Below are positions 44,856 to 53,200 of a stretch of 64,000 nucleotides of DNA, one piece after another. The DNA comes from Siderastrea radians. Taxonomy: Eukaryota; Cnidaria; Anthozoa; Scleractinia; Rhizangiidae. How positions within the stretch are numbered: the first letter of the stretch is position 1; each line of letters opens with the position of its first letter. The stretch covers positions 31,989,375 to 32,053,374 of the forward strand of contig OZ024895.1 in NCBI GenBank assembly GCA_964017195.1, written 5' to 3'. The notes beneath the pieces were generated by a model that did no database searches, had not been told where the DNA came from, and saw nothing but the letters and a program-made list of their open reading frames with translations. A program made the translations under genes and the position numbers.

Positions 44856-44921
44856 ATGTTATTAAAAAGTGAATTTTATCCAATTATAAATAGACTAGCA
44901 AGTGGGAAATGGTTTATATAA
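44856..44921 (+). CDS. 21-aa ORF echoing the core protein C-terminus (doubtful)
   Basis: Contains INRLASGKW, similar to LNRLISGTG at the end of the preceding gene. It sits in a short duplication, since AAAAGTGAATTTTATC occurs at about 44866 and 44921. Probably the debris of a small local duplication that also doubled the capsid-gene leader; expression is unlikely but possible. Confidence 0.2.
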   Translation: MLLKSEFYPIINRLASGKWFI

Positions 44922-44952
44922 AAAGTGAATTTTATCTAAACTACTCATATAA

Positions 44953-46242
44953 ATGAGTTTCAGAACAAGTGAAAATCTGCAACGATATGAATACGTTCGT
45001 TTCCATTTGGATAATGTCATTGAACAGCCTGGTAACAATCAATCACAGAAAAAGACAGGTTACAGATTCACAATCAACGATAGGTCGACTATGTTCGATT
45101 TTTTTAATGGGTATTTCGAAGTAACCAAAGAGCTTCAAAAAAGGGCAGATGGTGCTGGATATGCTGCAGCGGATCGCATCACAATGATAAACGGATCTCA
45201 CAGTCTAATCAGACATATGGTTATCAAATCTTCAGGCAAAATCGTGTATGAGAGTGATAATTTGCATAGAATTACGAATGTCAAAAATCTCCTCGAATAC
45301 AGTGATGACTACAGTCGATCTGTTGGAAAGAATTCGTTCTGGTATCTTGACACTGATGGAACAACAGCGAATACCAACTTAGGATTCGAGGCACGTCGTA
45401 TTTTAACCCAAGCAGTACAAAACAATGGTGGCGGGGGAGCTAAGAGTATTAACGAGATGATACCGTTGAACCGATACAGCTTTTTTCAAGAATTAGAAAA
45501 AAAAATGCTGCCCCCGATGCAGCTCACGATTGAATTAACATTGAACGAAGATAGTGAACTGATTCACATGGCAAATGGCACAGACGCTGGTCGTGTTGTA
45601 GTAAAAAGATTGTATCTTTGGCTACCAAGACTAATCCCAAAAGACATCATGTATAGTAATTTCGTTTCAGAGTTTCTTAAGCCAACAACCTGGACATATA
45701 TGCGAGATATCTACAATCAGTCAGCAAATACCAGAGCTATTCAGAATATGTTTCAAATCAGTCCAGCTATTGATAACGTTAAACATGTTTTTATATATCT
45801 CCAGAGGACAGACGCACCAAATAATGATGAAGCAGAGAGGAGTTCGTATTTGTTCGATACTTTCAAGTTGAATGCCGCTAACGCTAACAGCTCTCTATCA
45901 AGCTGTAGGCTTGAATACGGGAATAACGTTTTTTACCCAGAGCTGGAATATGATAGTGACTCTAAAATACGGATATTTAATGATCTCATGTCATATGCAT
46001 TTCGTAAGAACGATTACAATTCAGGAACACAGCTTAATGTATCCAATTTCACTAGTTTGTATGGATTATTGTATTTCGATTTGTCATATCAGAAAGAGGT
46101 AGTGACGAGAGATCCTAAACAGTTGATTCTCCATTATCGTCTCAATGTAGCCCCAGCAGCAAACGTCCGAGCTCATAGCATCGTATTTTCCGAGAGTGAG
46201 GTTGTTGTTAAGACAGTTGGAAATGAATTGATGATAGTTTAA
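44953..46242 (+). CDS. Major capsid protein (double jelly-roll)
   Basis: 429 residues. Predicted to form the trimeric capsomers of the icosahedral shell, as in adintoviruses and other double jelly-roll viruses. The placement (minor capsid, core protein, major capsid, hydrophobic protein, protease), length and beta-rich pattern agree. The N-terminal region (RFTINDRSTMFDFFNGYFEV) and the proline-containing IPKDIMYSNF segment in the second half look like this family. The gene is intact, without stops. TCTAAAC lies 11 nt before the ATG within the longer AATTTTATCTAAAC leader shared with other structural genes. Confidence 0.85.
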   Translation: MSFRTSENLQRYEYVRFHLDNVIEQPGNNQSQKKTGYRFTINDRSTMFDFFNGYFEVTKELQKRADGAGYAAADRITMINGSHSLIRHMVIKSSGKIVYESDNLHRITNVKNLLEYSDDYSRSVGKNSFWYLDTDGTTANTNLGFEARRILTQAVQNNGGGGAKSINEMIPLNRYSFFQELEKKMLPPMQLTIELTLNEDSELIHMANGTDAGRVVVKRLYLWLPRLIPKDIMYSNFVSEFLKPTTWTYMRDIYNQSANTRAIQNMFQISPAIDNVKHVFIYLQRTDAPNNDEAERSSYLFDTFKLNAANANSSLSSCRLEYGNNVFYPELEYDSDSKIRIFNDLMSYAFRKNDYNSGTQLNVSNFTSLYGLLYFDLSYQKEVVTRDPKQLILHYRLNVAPAANVRAHSIVFSESEVVVKTVGNELMIV

Positions 46243-46287
46243 ATGAATAAGTTTTTTAAAACAGAATTTATCTAACATATATAATAT

Positions 46288-47118
46288 ATGACGCAACTAT
46301 ACGAAATCAAAGTTAGTTTATCACCAAACCAGAAAAAGAATCTTAGTAACGCGTATCATAAAAGAGAAACAATAGTTCTAAGGCTTACGAAGGACTCTCT
46401 ATCTGGGAATGACACTCTGTATGTACCTCAGAATATAGTTAAGCGATTGGATAAAAATAGAAAATTGAAAAAGGGAATGGACATCAAACTAGCAAAAACA
46501 AACATTCGAAAGCAATTAGGTGGATCTTTACTCTCTACAGTATTGGCTCTTGGGAGAACATTTGCACCAACATTAGCAAAAACTATTGGTTTATCAGCAC
46601 TTGCTGGAGCAGCTAGTGAAGGAGCATCTCAGATCGTCAAAAAGATATCTGGAAAAGGAATTCAAACAGGTGGGTTTCTCATACCACAAAATAAAATCAA
46701 CCAGTTGATAGCATATAAACATCTTTTGACCACAAAACAAAAACAAGATATATTAAATGCTCTACAAACAGGCTCTGGTGTTCATATAAAACCGACAAAA
46801 GTACAAATAGGTGGGTTCTTAGGGACTCTCCTTGCATCAATTGGAGTCCCTTTAGCTATTGAGGCAATAAAGATGACTGGTAAAGGAGCTCCTCAGATGG
46901 GACGACCTAAACAAAGACCACCCAGATCTATACCAGAACAGGATGGTGGTTTGATGACCAACACTTATAGAACACCGCCTTTTTACGGAAATTGGCCAGA
47001 CGATACAATCGGTATGGGGACTAAAAAAAAAAAAAAATCTCAAAAAAAGGGCGAAGGTCTACTATTAGGCAAGAACTCGCCGTTCAAAAACGTCCCTCTT
47101 CTAAACATTTTGTTGTAA
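46288..47118 (+). CDS. Hydrophobic structural protein, minor virion component
   Basis: 276 residues. A basic N-terminal domain (1-75) is followed by alanine/glycine-rich hydrophobic helices (~80-120 and ~174-195). Between them are glycine motifs fitting adenain-type cleavage: ISGK-G (120-124), QTGS-G (160-164) and MTGK-G (196-200), plus QLGG, QTGG and QIGG. This suggests a precursor cut into membrane-active peptides, as with adenovirus proteins VI and X. It ends in LLLGKNSPFKNVPLL. An A15 run at 47023-47037 encodes K246-K250 and is the only connection to the protease frame (-1). The start follows TCTAAC by 11 nt. Confidence 0.65.
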   Translation: MTQLYEIKVSLSPNQKKNLSNAYHKRETIVLRLTKDSLSGNDTLYVPQNIVKRLDKNRKLKKGMDIKLAKTNIRKQLGGSLLSTVLALGRTFAPTLAKTIGLSALAGAASEGASQIVKKISGKGIQTGGFLIPQNKINQLIAYKHLLTTKQKQDILNALQTGSGVHIKPTKVQIGGFLGTLLASIGVPLAIEAIKMTGKGAPQMGRPKQRPPRSIPEQDGGLMTNTYRTPPFYGNWPDDTIGMGTKKKKKSQKKGEGLLLGKNSPFKNVPLLNILL

Positions 47119-47576
47119 AACCAAAATTCCATAACAATGTCCCATTAAGCAATTACGATTTAATAAAATGGTGTAAATATCTGAATATCCCAGTTAAAGA
47201 TGTTCTTTCTAGAGATGAATCAGTGCCGCACAATCATAGACAGGCTCTATTCATTTACAATCTGGAACCATCATATATGAGCGGTAGCCATTGGGTATCC
47301 ACATATGTGAAAGATAACGTGGTCAATTACTTTGATAGCTTTGGTTTACCTCCCTTCCAAGAAATTGTTAATCACGCAAGAAAAAAGAATTTAACACTTC
47401 TTCATCAAAATAACCAAATACAAAATTTAATGACGACAACATGTGGTTACTTTTGTTTATACTTTTTAAATGAGATGAATAAGGGCAAATCATATTTTGA
47501 TCTGTTGGAAGTTTTCGACATATTTAACACGGTTAAAAATGAGAAATTCTTAGAACAGTATTTTAAAAATATCTAA
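47025..47576 (+). CDS. Adenain-like cysteine protease, no own start codon
   Basis: Maturation protease that would cleave capsid precursors. The adenovirus-type catalytic set is present: His in GSHWVS (codon 47289), Asp in YFDSFG (47334), Gln in IQNL (47421) and Cys in TTCGYFC (47442). The typical N-terminal helix (LSNYDLIKWCKYL) starts at ~47145. The frame opens at 47025 just after an in-frame TAA and contains no ATG until 47278, which is too late because it would drop the N-terminal part. It overlaps the end of the preceding gene in the -1 frame, entering through the A15 run. Expression therefore needs a -1 frameshift or transcriptional slippage, a spliced or non-AUG start, or the A-run length is wrong in this assembly or copy. 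Confidence 0.85.
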   Translation, partial: KKKKISKKGRRSTIRQELAVQKRPSSKHFVVKPKFHNNVPLSNYDLIKWCKYLNIPVKDVLSRDESVPHNHRQALFIYNLEPSYMSGSHWVSTYVKDNVVNYFDSFGLPPFQEIVNHARKKNLTLLHQNNQIQNLMTTTCGYFCLYFLNEMNKGKSYFDLLEVFDIFNTVKNEKFLEQYFKNI

Positions 47577-47588
47577 CTCATATATTAT

Positions 47589-47747
47589 ATGAAATCATAT
47601 TGCGTGAAACAAAAAAAGGTCACTCTATGTGTACCAGGTAGTGAAAGATATGTAAAAGCCAAAAACGGAAGGCTTATGCTTAAATGTAAATGCTCTGAAT
47701 GCAAAATAACTAAGACTAAATTCGTTAAACAAAAACAGGGAAACTAG
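47589..47747 (+). CDS. Small zinc-ribbon domain (DUF5679-like), 52 aa
   Basis: A basic peptide with cysteines in MKSYC and CKCSEC, in the order of the small zinc-ribbon family usually written DUF5679 (YCVKC ... KNGR ... C-x2-C). The first knuckle has CVKQ instead of CxxC, so zinc binding may be impaired. The start is 11 nt after TCTAAC, so it is a promoter-proximal gene start. The frame stops at 47745; the phospholipase frame runs alongside from 47729 in the -1 frame with no early ATG, so this is probably the N-terminal domain of that protein, separated by a frameshift. Confidence 0.6.
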   Translation: MKSYCVKQKKVTLCVPGSERYVKAKNGRLMLKCKCSECKITKTKFVKQKQGN

Positions 47748-48439
47748 TACAGCCCTCTCTTGGAGGGGGCGTACTAGATACAGTAGCATCGACTGGTACT
47801 GATTTATTGATTCACCACGGTATTCCTTGGCTTGGAAAAAAGGCTGTTGAAATGGGAAGATATTATGGATCAGAAGCCTTGAGAAACCCAAAACTGCAGA
47901 AAAAGGCTATCGATTATGCTCTCGATAAGTTGAATCCAATGATTCAAAATGTCGGAAGTCAAGCTCTTGATCAATTATCAACCAAAATTAGACCAAATAG
48001 AAAGTATAAAACCGACAGAAAGGATTTGGATGGTGGTAGTTTAGATATCCATAAACTAATTGGGAAATTACCGACACCAAAAGCTGGATGGACTCCTGGA
48101 AAGTATAAATACATGGGGGCATATAACCCTCTCAATAAACAGTTAGAGTATAATAAAAACACTGGAGAGGTCACCAAGTGGCACGTACAACCTTATAATG
48201 AAGTTGATAGAATATCAGCTCATCATGATATTTGTTATGACATGGGGAAGGACAAAGGTGAATGTGACAAAGTAATGGTCAAGTCATTGGATGGAATACC
48301 TTATGGACAGATGCCAAAATGGGGACAAACAGCACGATTTCTAATCAACACGAAGCAGAAACTTGGTCTTGGTGTAAAACAAAGAAAGACAAAAAACGTG
48401 AAAGGCCGTCGAGTGAAGAAAACTGGCAAGAAAAATTAG
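47729..48439 (+). CDS. Phospholipase A2-like capsid protein domain
   Basis: Parvovirus-type PLA2, used by several virus groups to breach endosomal membranes. The catalytic HDxxY is HDICY (His codon 48224), preceded by NEVDRIS. The calcium-loop region YMGAYNPLN lacks the usual G-P-G form, so activity is uncertain. A glycine-rich QPSLGGG segment near the start could be a protease site. The first ATG in frame is 47852, without a promoter box; the frame is open back to 47729 and overlaps the zinc-ribbon ORF in the -1 frame. The lysine-rich C-terminus overlaps the integrase start by 121 nt. Confidence 0.75.
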   Translation, partial: TKTGKLVQPSLGGGVLDTVASTGTDLLIHHGIPWLGKKAVEMGRYYGSEALRNPKLQKKAIDYALDKLNPMIQNVGSQALDQLSTKIRPNRKYKTDRKDLDGGSLDIHKLIGKLPTPKAGWTPGKYKYMGAYNPLNKQLEYNKNTGEVTKWHVQPYNEVDRISAHHDICYDMGKDKGECDKVMVKSLDGIPYGQMPKWGQTARFLINTKQKLGLGVKQRKTKNVKGRRVKKTGKKN

Positions 48440-49356
48440 CTGATGAGCTTCATAAACCGATAAAGCGTAACTTCACCCGGTGGCGGGTAATTGTAAACCA
48501 TATTGACGAGACATGGTGCTCAGATATCGTTGAGATGCAAAAATTCAGTCGATGGAACGCTGGCTACAGATATCTTCTTATGGTTTTAGATGTATTCTCT
48601 AAATACGGTTGGATCGTCCCATTAAAAGATAAAAAGGGTGAAACCGTTATGAATGCTTTTAAAACAATATTCAAAGAGGGGCGTAAACCACAATATCTTT
48701 GGACAGACAAAGGCAAAGAGTATTACAACAAACATGTTAAGGAACTACTTGATAAGAATAAAATAACCTTGTACTCAACTGAGAATGAGGAAAAGTCGTC
48801 AGTTTGTGAAAGATGGAACCGTACAATCAAAACCAAAATGTGGAAACAGTTTACTGTTCAAGGTAATACACAGTATCTTGACATGCTACAAAAATTAGTG
48901 AAACAGTATAACAACACCAGACATAGCTCTATCAAAATGACACCCATAGAAGCAAGCAAAAAGAAAAATGAAGGAGTTGTTTACTTTAATCTGTATGGTG
49001 ATATGGAAACATTAAGACAGAAACCAAAGTTCAAAGTCGGTGATAAAGTGAGAATAAGTAAGTATAAACGAAATGTGTTTGATAAGGGCTATACACCAAA
49101 TTGGTCTGAGGAAATTTTCACAGTTGATGAAATACAACATACGAATCCAATCACATACAAACTAAAGGATCTTAGAGATGAAGACATTCAAGGGAGTTTC
49201 TATGAACCTGAATTATTAAAAGCAAAACAAGAGGTATTCAGAATTGATAAAGTCATTCGGAGAGATTATAAAAAGAAGCAAGCTTTGGTGAAGTGGAAGG
49301 GGTATAGTGATGAATTTAACAGTTGGATACCGTTCAAGGACTTGAAGGATATATAA
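48319..49356 (+). CDS. Polinton integrase (retroviral-type) with chromodomain
   Basis: 345 residues. Inserts the element and makes the 6-bp target duplication. The catalytic residues are D69 (WCSDIVEM), D130 (LWTDKGKEY) and E164 (VCERWN), an rve-type core. A DNA-binding SH3-like region follows at ~240-300, and a C-terminal chromodomain at ~305-343 (FRIDKVIRR ... ALVKWKGYSD ... SWIPFKDL) could steer insertion to modified chromatin. The ATG at 48319 lies inside the PLA2 gene in the -1 frame; no later ATG comes before the catalytic core, so this start is likely. The first ~45 residues are low-complexity and probably a by-product of the overlap. Confidence 0.93.
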   Translation: MGTNSTISNQHEAETWSWCKTKKDKKRERPSSEENWQEKLADELHKPIKRNFTRWRVIVNHIDETWCSDIVEMQKFSRWNAGYRYLLMVLDVFSKYGWIVPLKDKKGETVMNAFKTIFKEGRKPQYLWTDKGKEYYNKHVKELLDKNKITLYSTENEEKSSVCERWNRTIKTKMWKQFTVQGNTQYLDMLQKLVKQYNNTRHSSIKMTPIEASKKKNEGVVYFNLYGDMETLRQKPKFKVGDKVRISKYKRNVFDKGYTPNWSEEIFTVDEIQHTNPITYKLKDLRDEDIQGSFYEPELLKAKQEVFRIDKVIRRDYKKKQALVKWKGYSDEFNSWIPFKDLKDI

Positions 49357-49389
49357 AAATAAAAAAATTTTATGTAAACATATATATAG

Positions 49390-49665
49390 ATGGATTCAGT
49401 AAATGAAAAATGGTTCTGCGATATTTGCAATAGGAAATATAGTACGAACAGAAAGGACAACCATCTTCAGACCGAAGTTCATAAAAAAAATGAAGAACGT
49501 ATTAGACGTGCGGCGGATTTTGAAAATCATATAACATATAATTATCGACGATTGATGGATGAATGTGATTTTATGCCTCTTTCGAAATACTTGGAAAAGA
49601 TTGTGGAAGTTTATACACATCTTAAAAGACAATTTAATGAAAATTACATGAATGAAGATATTTAA
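49390..49665 (+). CDS. Small C2H2-like zinc-finger protein 1
   Basis: 91 residues with one finger near the N-terminus, WFCDICNRKYS ... H-x5-H, followed by a helical tail. The finger resembles that of the next gene (WYCDVCKN ...), so the two may be paralogues. Nucleic-acid binding is likely; target unknown. The start follows TGTAAAC by 10 nt within AATTTTATGTAAAC, identical to the leader of the PPxY gene; it also has an upstream AAAAATAAAA stretch like its right-hand neighbours. Confidence 0.6.
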   Translation: MDSVNEKWFCDICNRKYSTNRKDNHLQTEVHKKNEERIRRAADFENHITYNYRRLMDECDFMPLSKYLEKIVEVYTHLKRQFNENYMNEDI

Positions 49666-49689
49666 AAATAAAACATATAGTATAAATAA

Positions 49690-49887
49690 ATGGAAGCAAA
49701 TAATGTCAAAAGAGGTCGTGGAAGACCAAGAATATTCACCGATAGTGAAAGAATAAACCGCAAAACAACATACATGCTAAATAAAGAATGGTATTGTGAT
49801 GTCTGTAAAAATGGAATAAATTATACTCTGGCAGGTAAATGGTGTCATTTAAAAACAATAAAACACCAAAAGAATGCTGAAAAATAA
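49690..49887 (+). CDS. AT-hook plus zinc-finger protein, 65 aa
   Basis: A compact protein combining an AT-hook (KRGRGRPRIF, ~8-17), which binds the minor groove of AT-rich DNA, with a single finger WYCDVC ... CH ... KHQ. A candidate DNA-architectural or transcription regulator of the AT-rich element. It lacks the T-N-TAA(A)C box and instead has AAAAATAAAA then TATAGTATAA before the ATG, shared with the next gene. Confidence 0.6.
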   Translation: MEANNVKRGRGRPRIFTDSERINRKTTYMLNKEWYCDVCKNGINYTLAGKWCHLKTIKHQKNAEK

Positions 49888-49977
49888 TATAGTTCAAAGG
49901 ATTCATACTCGGATCATTTGAATTGATTCAAACGCACGTATAACTACTTAAAAATAAAAAATATATAGTAATAATAT

Positions 49978-50232
49978 ATGAAATCAAACAAGACCATGTT
50001 AAAGATCATAAGATTAGAACAAAAAACAGCATCAAGAAATTATGAAATAGATAATAGATATAAATCAATTAGTTGTAAATACTGTCATTCAATGGCGACA
50101 CATATACTAATAACCGGTGAGTATTCCAACTATGAAAAAAGTCTGATATGCCATAAATGTTCTGATCGTATAGACAAATTAAAATGCTATCAACTTGATA
50201 TGATGGGGTTTGTTGACTCCTATAAGTTATAA
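49978..50232 (+). CDS. Small CxxC zinc protein, 84 aa
   Basis: Two cysteine pairs, CKYCHS and CHKCSD, about 25 residues apart, define a zinc-ribbon-like domain between a basic N-terminus and a helical C-terminus. Family not recognised. The leader AAAAATAAAA ... TATAGTAATAATAT resembles that of the AT-hook gene, suggesting co-regulation with replication genes. Confidence 0.5.
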   Translation: MKSNKTMLKIIRLEQKTASRNYEIDNRYKSISCKYCHSMATHILITGEYSNYEKSLICHKCSDRIDKLKCYQLDMMGFVDSYKL

Positions 50233-50291
50233 ACATTTAAACGCAGATTAAAACTACTTAAATATTATTTCACTATAGATAAGTACCTATA

Positions 50292-53200
50292 ATGAAGTCA
50301 CTTAAATTTTTATCTAATTATAATAGTAATATGAATAAAGCTAGTTTGAAGAAACTCAGCAAATCGCAACTCATCAAATTGCTTATGAAGCAAGATAATA
50401 ACACGCCCGTAATACAAAAAAGAAAACCAATTCCAACACCTCGAAAGAGCGTCAAAGAAATGGTTAAACGATATGAAGAAAACATAATTCTTCCTCCTGT
50501 GCAGTTCAGGGATAATTACAAACCAGTCCCAGCAGTAAGAACTGTAAAAAAACCAGTTCCTACACCTAGAACTGTAATTAAACAAATCGACAAAGCTTTA
50601 AAAGGTTTTGTAAAATCTTATGAAATCGATCTAAGAAATGATAAAGATCCTCTTATTCAAATGCAAAATACACGAAAAGGTGTAGAACGTCAATTATCTA
50701 TTTTATTGAATGAAATGAAAGGCTTGAAATACGTTGAAACATTGAAAGTCACTTTCGAAAAAATGGTAAATTTTGAAATAATTGAAAAGTCAGCATATTT
50801 CAATAGCGAAAGTCAAACAATAATCAACCAAGTGGGAATCAGTGAATCATTAAAAATTTCTTCAGAAAACATAATAAACAAAATAGCTCAATGGATATCA
50901 GAAGGATCTGAATGGACAATTGAATCTATTGATAGTCATTACCTAAACATTGCCAAATACGAACCCATGAAAGGATCCTCATATATCCAACTACCTTCTG
51001 AACTGCGAAATTCGAAAAAGGGTTTAGTAAATATGAAAAATGAGGATAACGAATGCTTCAGATGGTGTCACATTAGGCATTCAAACCCACAAGAGAGATA
51101 TCCTCAAAGAATAAAAAAGATTGATAAACAATACGTTGAAAAGTTAGATTACTCAGGTATTGAATTCCCAGTGTGTGTAAAACATTACAATAAAATTGAG
51201 AAGCAAAATAGCATCAATATAAACGTATTCGGATACGAAAACAAACAACCATATCCTATCTATATTTCCAAAGAAAAGTATGAAGATCATATGGAACTAC
51301 TTCTTGTAACTGAAAATGAGAAAAATCATTATGTTCTCATAAAGGATTTCAATAGATTTATGTATAATCAAACAAAACATGAACACAGGAAACACTTTTG
51401 CATGTATTGTCTGCAATGTTTTAGTTCTGACAGGGTATTAAGCGATCATAAAGATATTTGCTTGCAAGTCAATGGTACACAAGCAATCAAAATGCCTACC
51501 AAAGATAATAATATATTGAAATTCAACAACTTTCATAGACAGCAACCTGTACCATTTGTTATTTATGCTGATTTTGAGGCTATAACAGAAAAGATTCATG
51601 GATGCCAACAAAAAGGTAATAAATCATACACAGAAGCTTACCAAAAGCATACCGACTGTGGATATGGATACAAGGTTGTCTGCTGTTACGATGACAAATA
51701 TACCAAACCAATACAACTATATAGAGGCGAAAATGCTGTTCACAAATTTATGGAGAACATGTTAGAAGAAGTAAAATGGTGCAAAAAAGTAATGAAAAAA
51801 CATTTTAATAAACCATTGAAAATGAGCAATGATAATGAACAGGAATTTGAAAAAGCAACAACATGCCATATCTGTGATAAGAAATATACCGCAGAAGACG
51901 TCCGCGTGAGAGATCATTGCCATATTACAGGTAAATATAGAGGCTCAGCTCACCAAGACTGCAATTTAAAACTAAAAATAAACCCAAAAGAAATAAAAAT
52001 TCCTGTTATATTCCATAATTTACGAGGTTATGACAGCTATTTCATAATGCAACAATTGGGTCAAATAGTCAAAAAGAATACATACAAAAATAAAAAAGGA
52101 GAGGATAAACAAATGAATATCAATGCTATTCCAAATAACATGGAAAAGTATATGGCTTTTATGCTTGGTAATCATCTTGCATTCATTGACAGTTTTCAGT
52201 TTATGAGCTCAAGTTTGGATAAATTAGTTAGCAACTTACCAGCAGAAGCTCTAAAGTATACTAGCGAAAGGTTTAAAAATGAAAAATTAAGTCTTATGAC
52301 CCGTAAGGGAGTTTATCCTTATGATTATATGGATAGTTTCAATAAATTCAACAAAACAGAATTACCAACTAAAGAAGAATTTTACAGCATATTGATTGAT
52401 GAGCATATTTCAAATGAAGATTATAACCATGCTCAAAATGTTTGGAATACATTTAAATTGCAGACAATGGGTGAATACCATGATTTATATCTCAAATCTG
52501 ATATCCTTTTATTAGCTGATGTATTTGAAAACTTCCGCAAAACATGTATTCAGTATTATAAATTAGATCCATGCCACTATTTTACATCGCCTGGTTTGTC
52601 CTGGGATGCTATGTTGAAGATGACTAATATTAAATTAGAACTAATGACAGATATCAACATGTTTCAATTCATTGAAAAAGGAATGCGTGGAGGAATTAGT
52701 TATATAGCCAATAGATATGGAAAAGCAAATAATAAGTACACGAAAGAATACGATGAGAAGGCGCTCTCAAAGTATATCATGTATTTGGATGCCAATAATT
52801 TATATGGTTGGGCTATGTCACAGTATCTTCCAACAGGTAATTTCAGATGGATGACTGAAAAGCAAATTAGCAAACTAAATGTAGCCAGGTCTAATGAAAA
52901 TAGTGAAAAGGGATTAATATTAGAAGTTGATCTAGAATATCCCAAAGAGTTGCATGACCTTCACAATGACTATCCATTAGCTGCTGAGAAGGTTTGTGTA
53001 AATAAAATTATGCTGTCTGATTATTGTAAAAAGATAGCTGTAAAGTATAATATATCAACAGGACTAGTGCAAAAACTAATCCCAACATTATTTAAGAAAG
53101 AAAAATACGTTCTGCATTATAGAAACTTGCAGATGTATATTGATCTTGGATTGAAATTAACAAAGATCCATAGAGTATTAGAATTTGATCAGTCACCATG

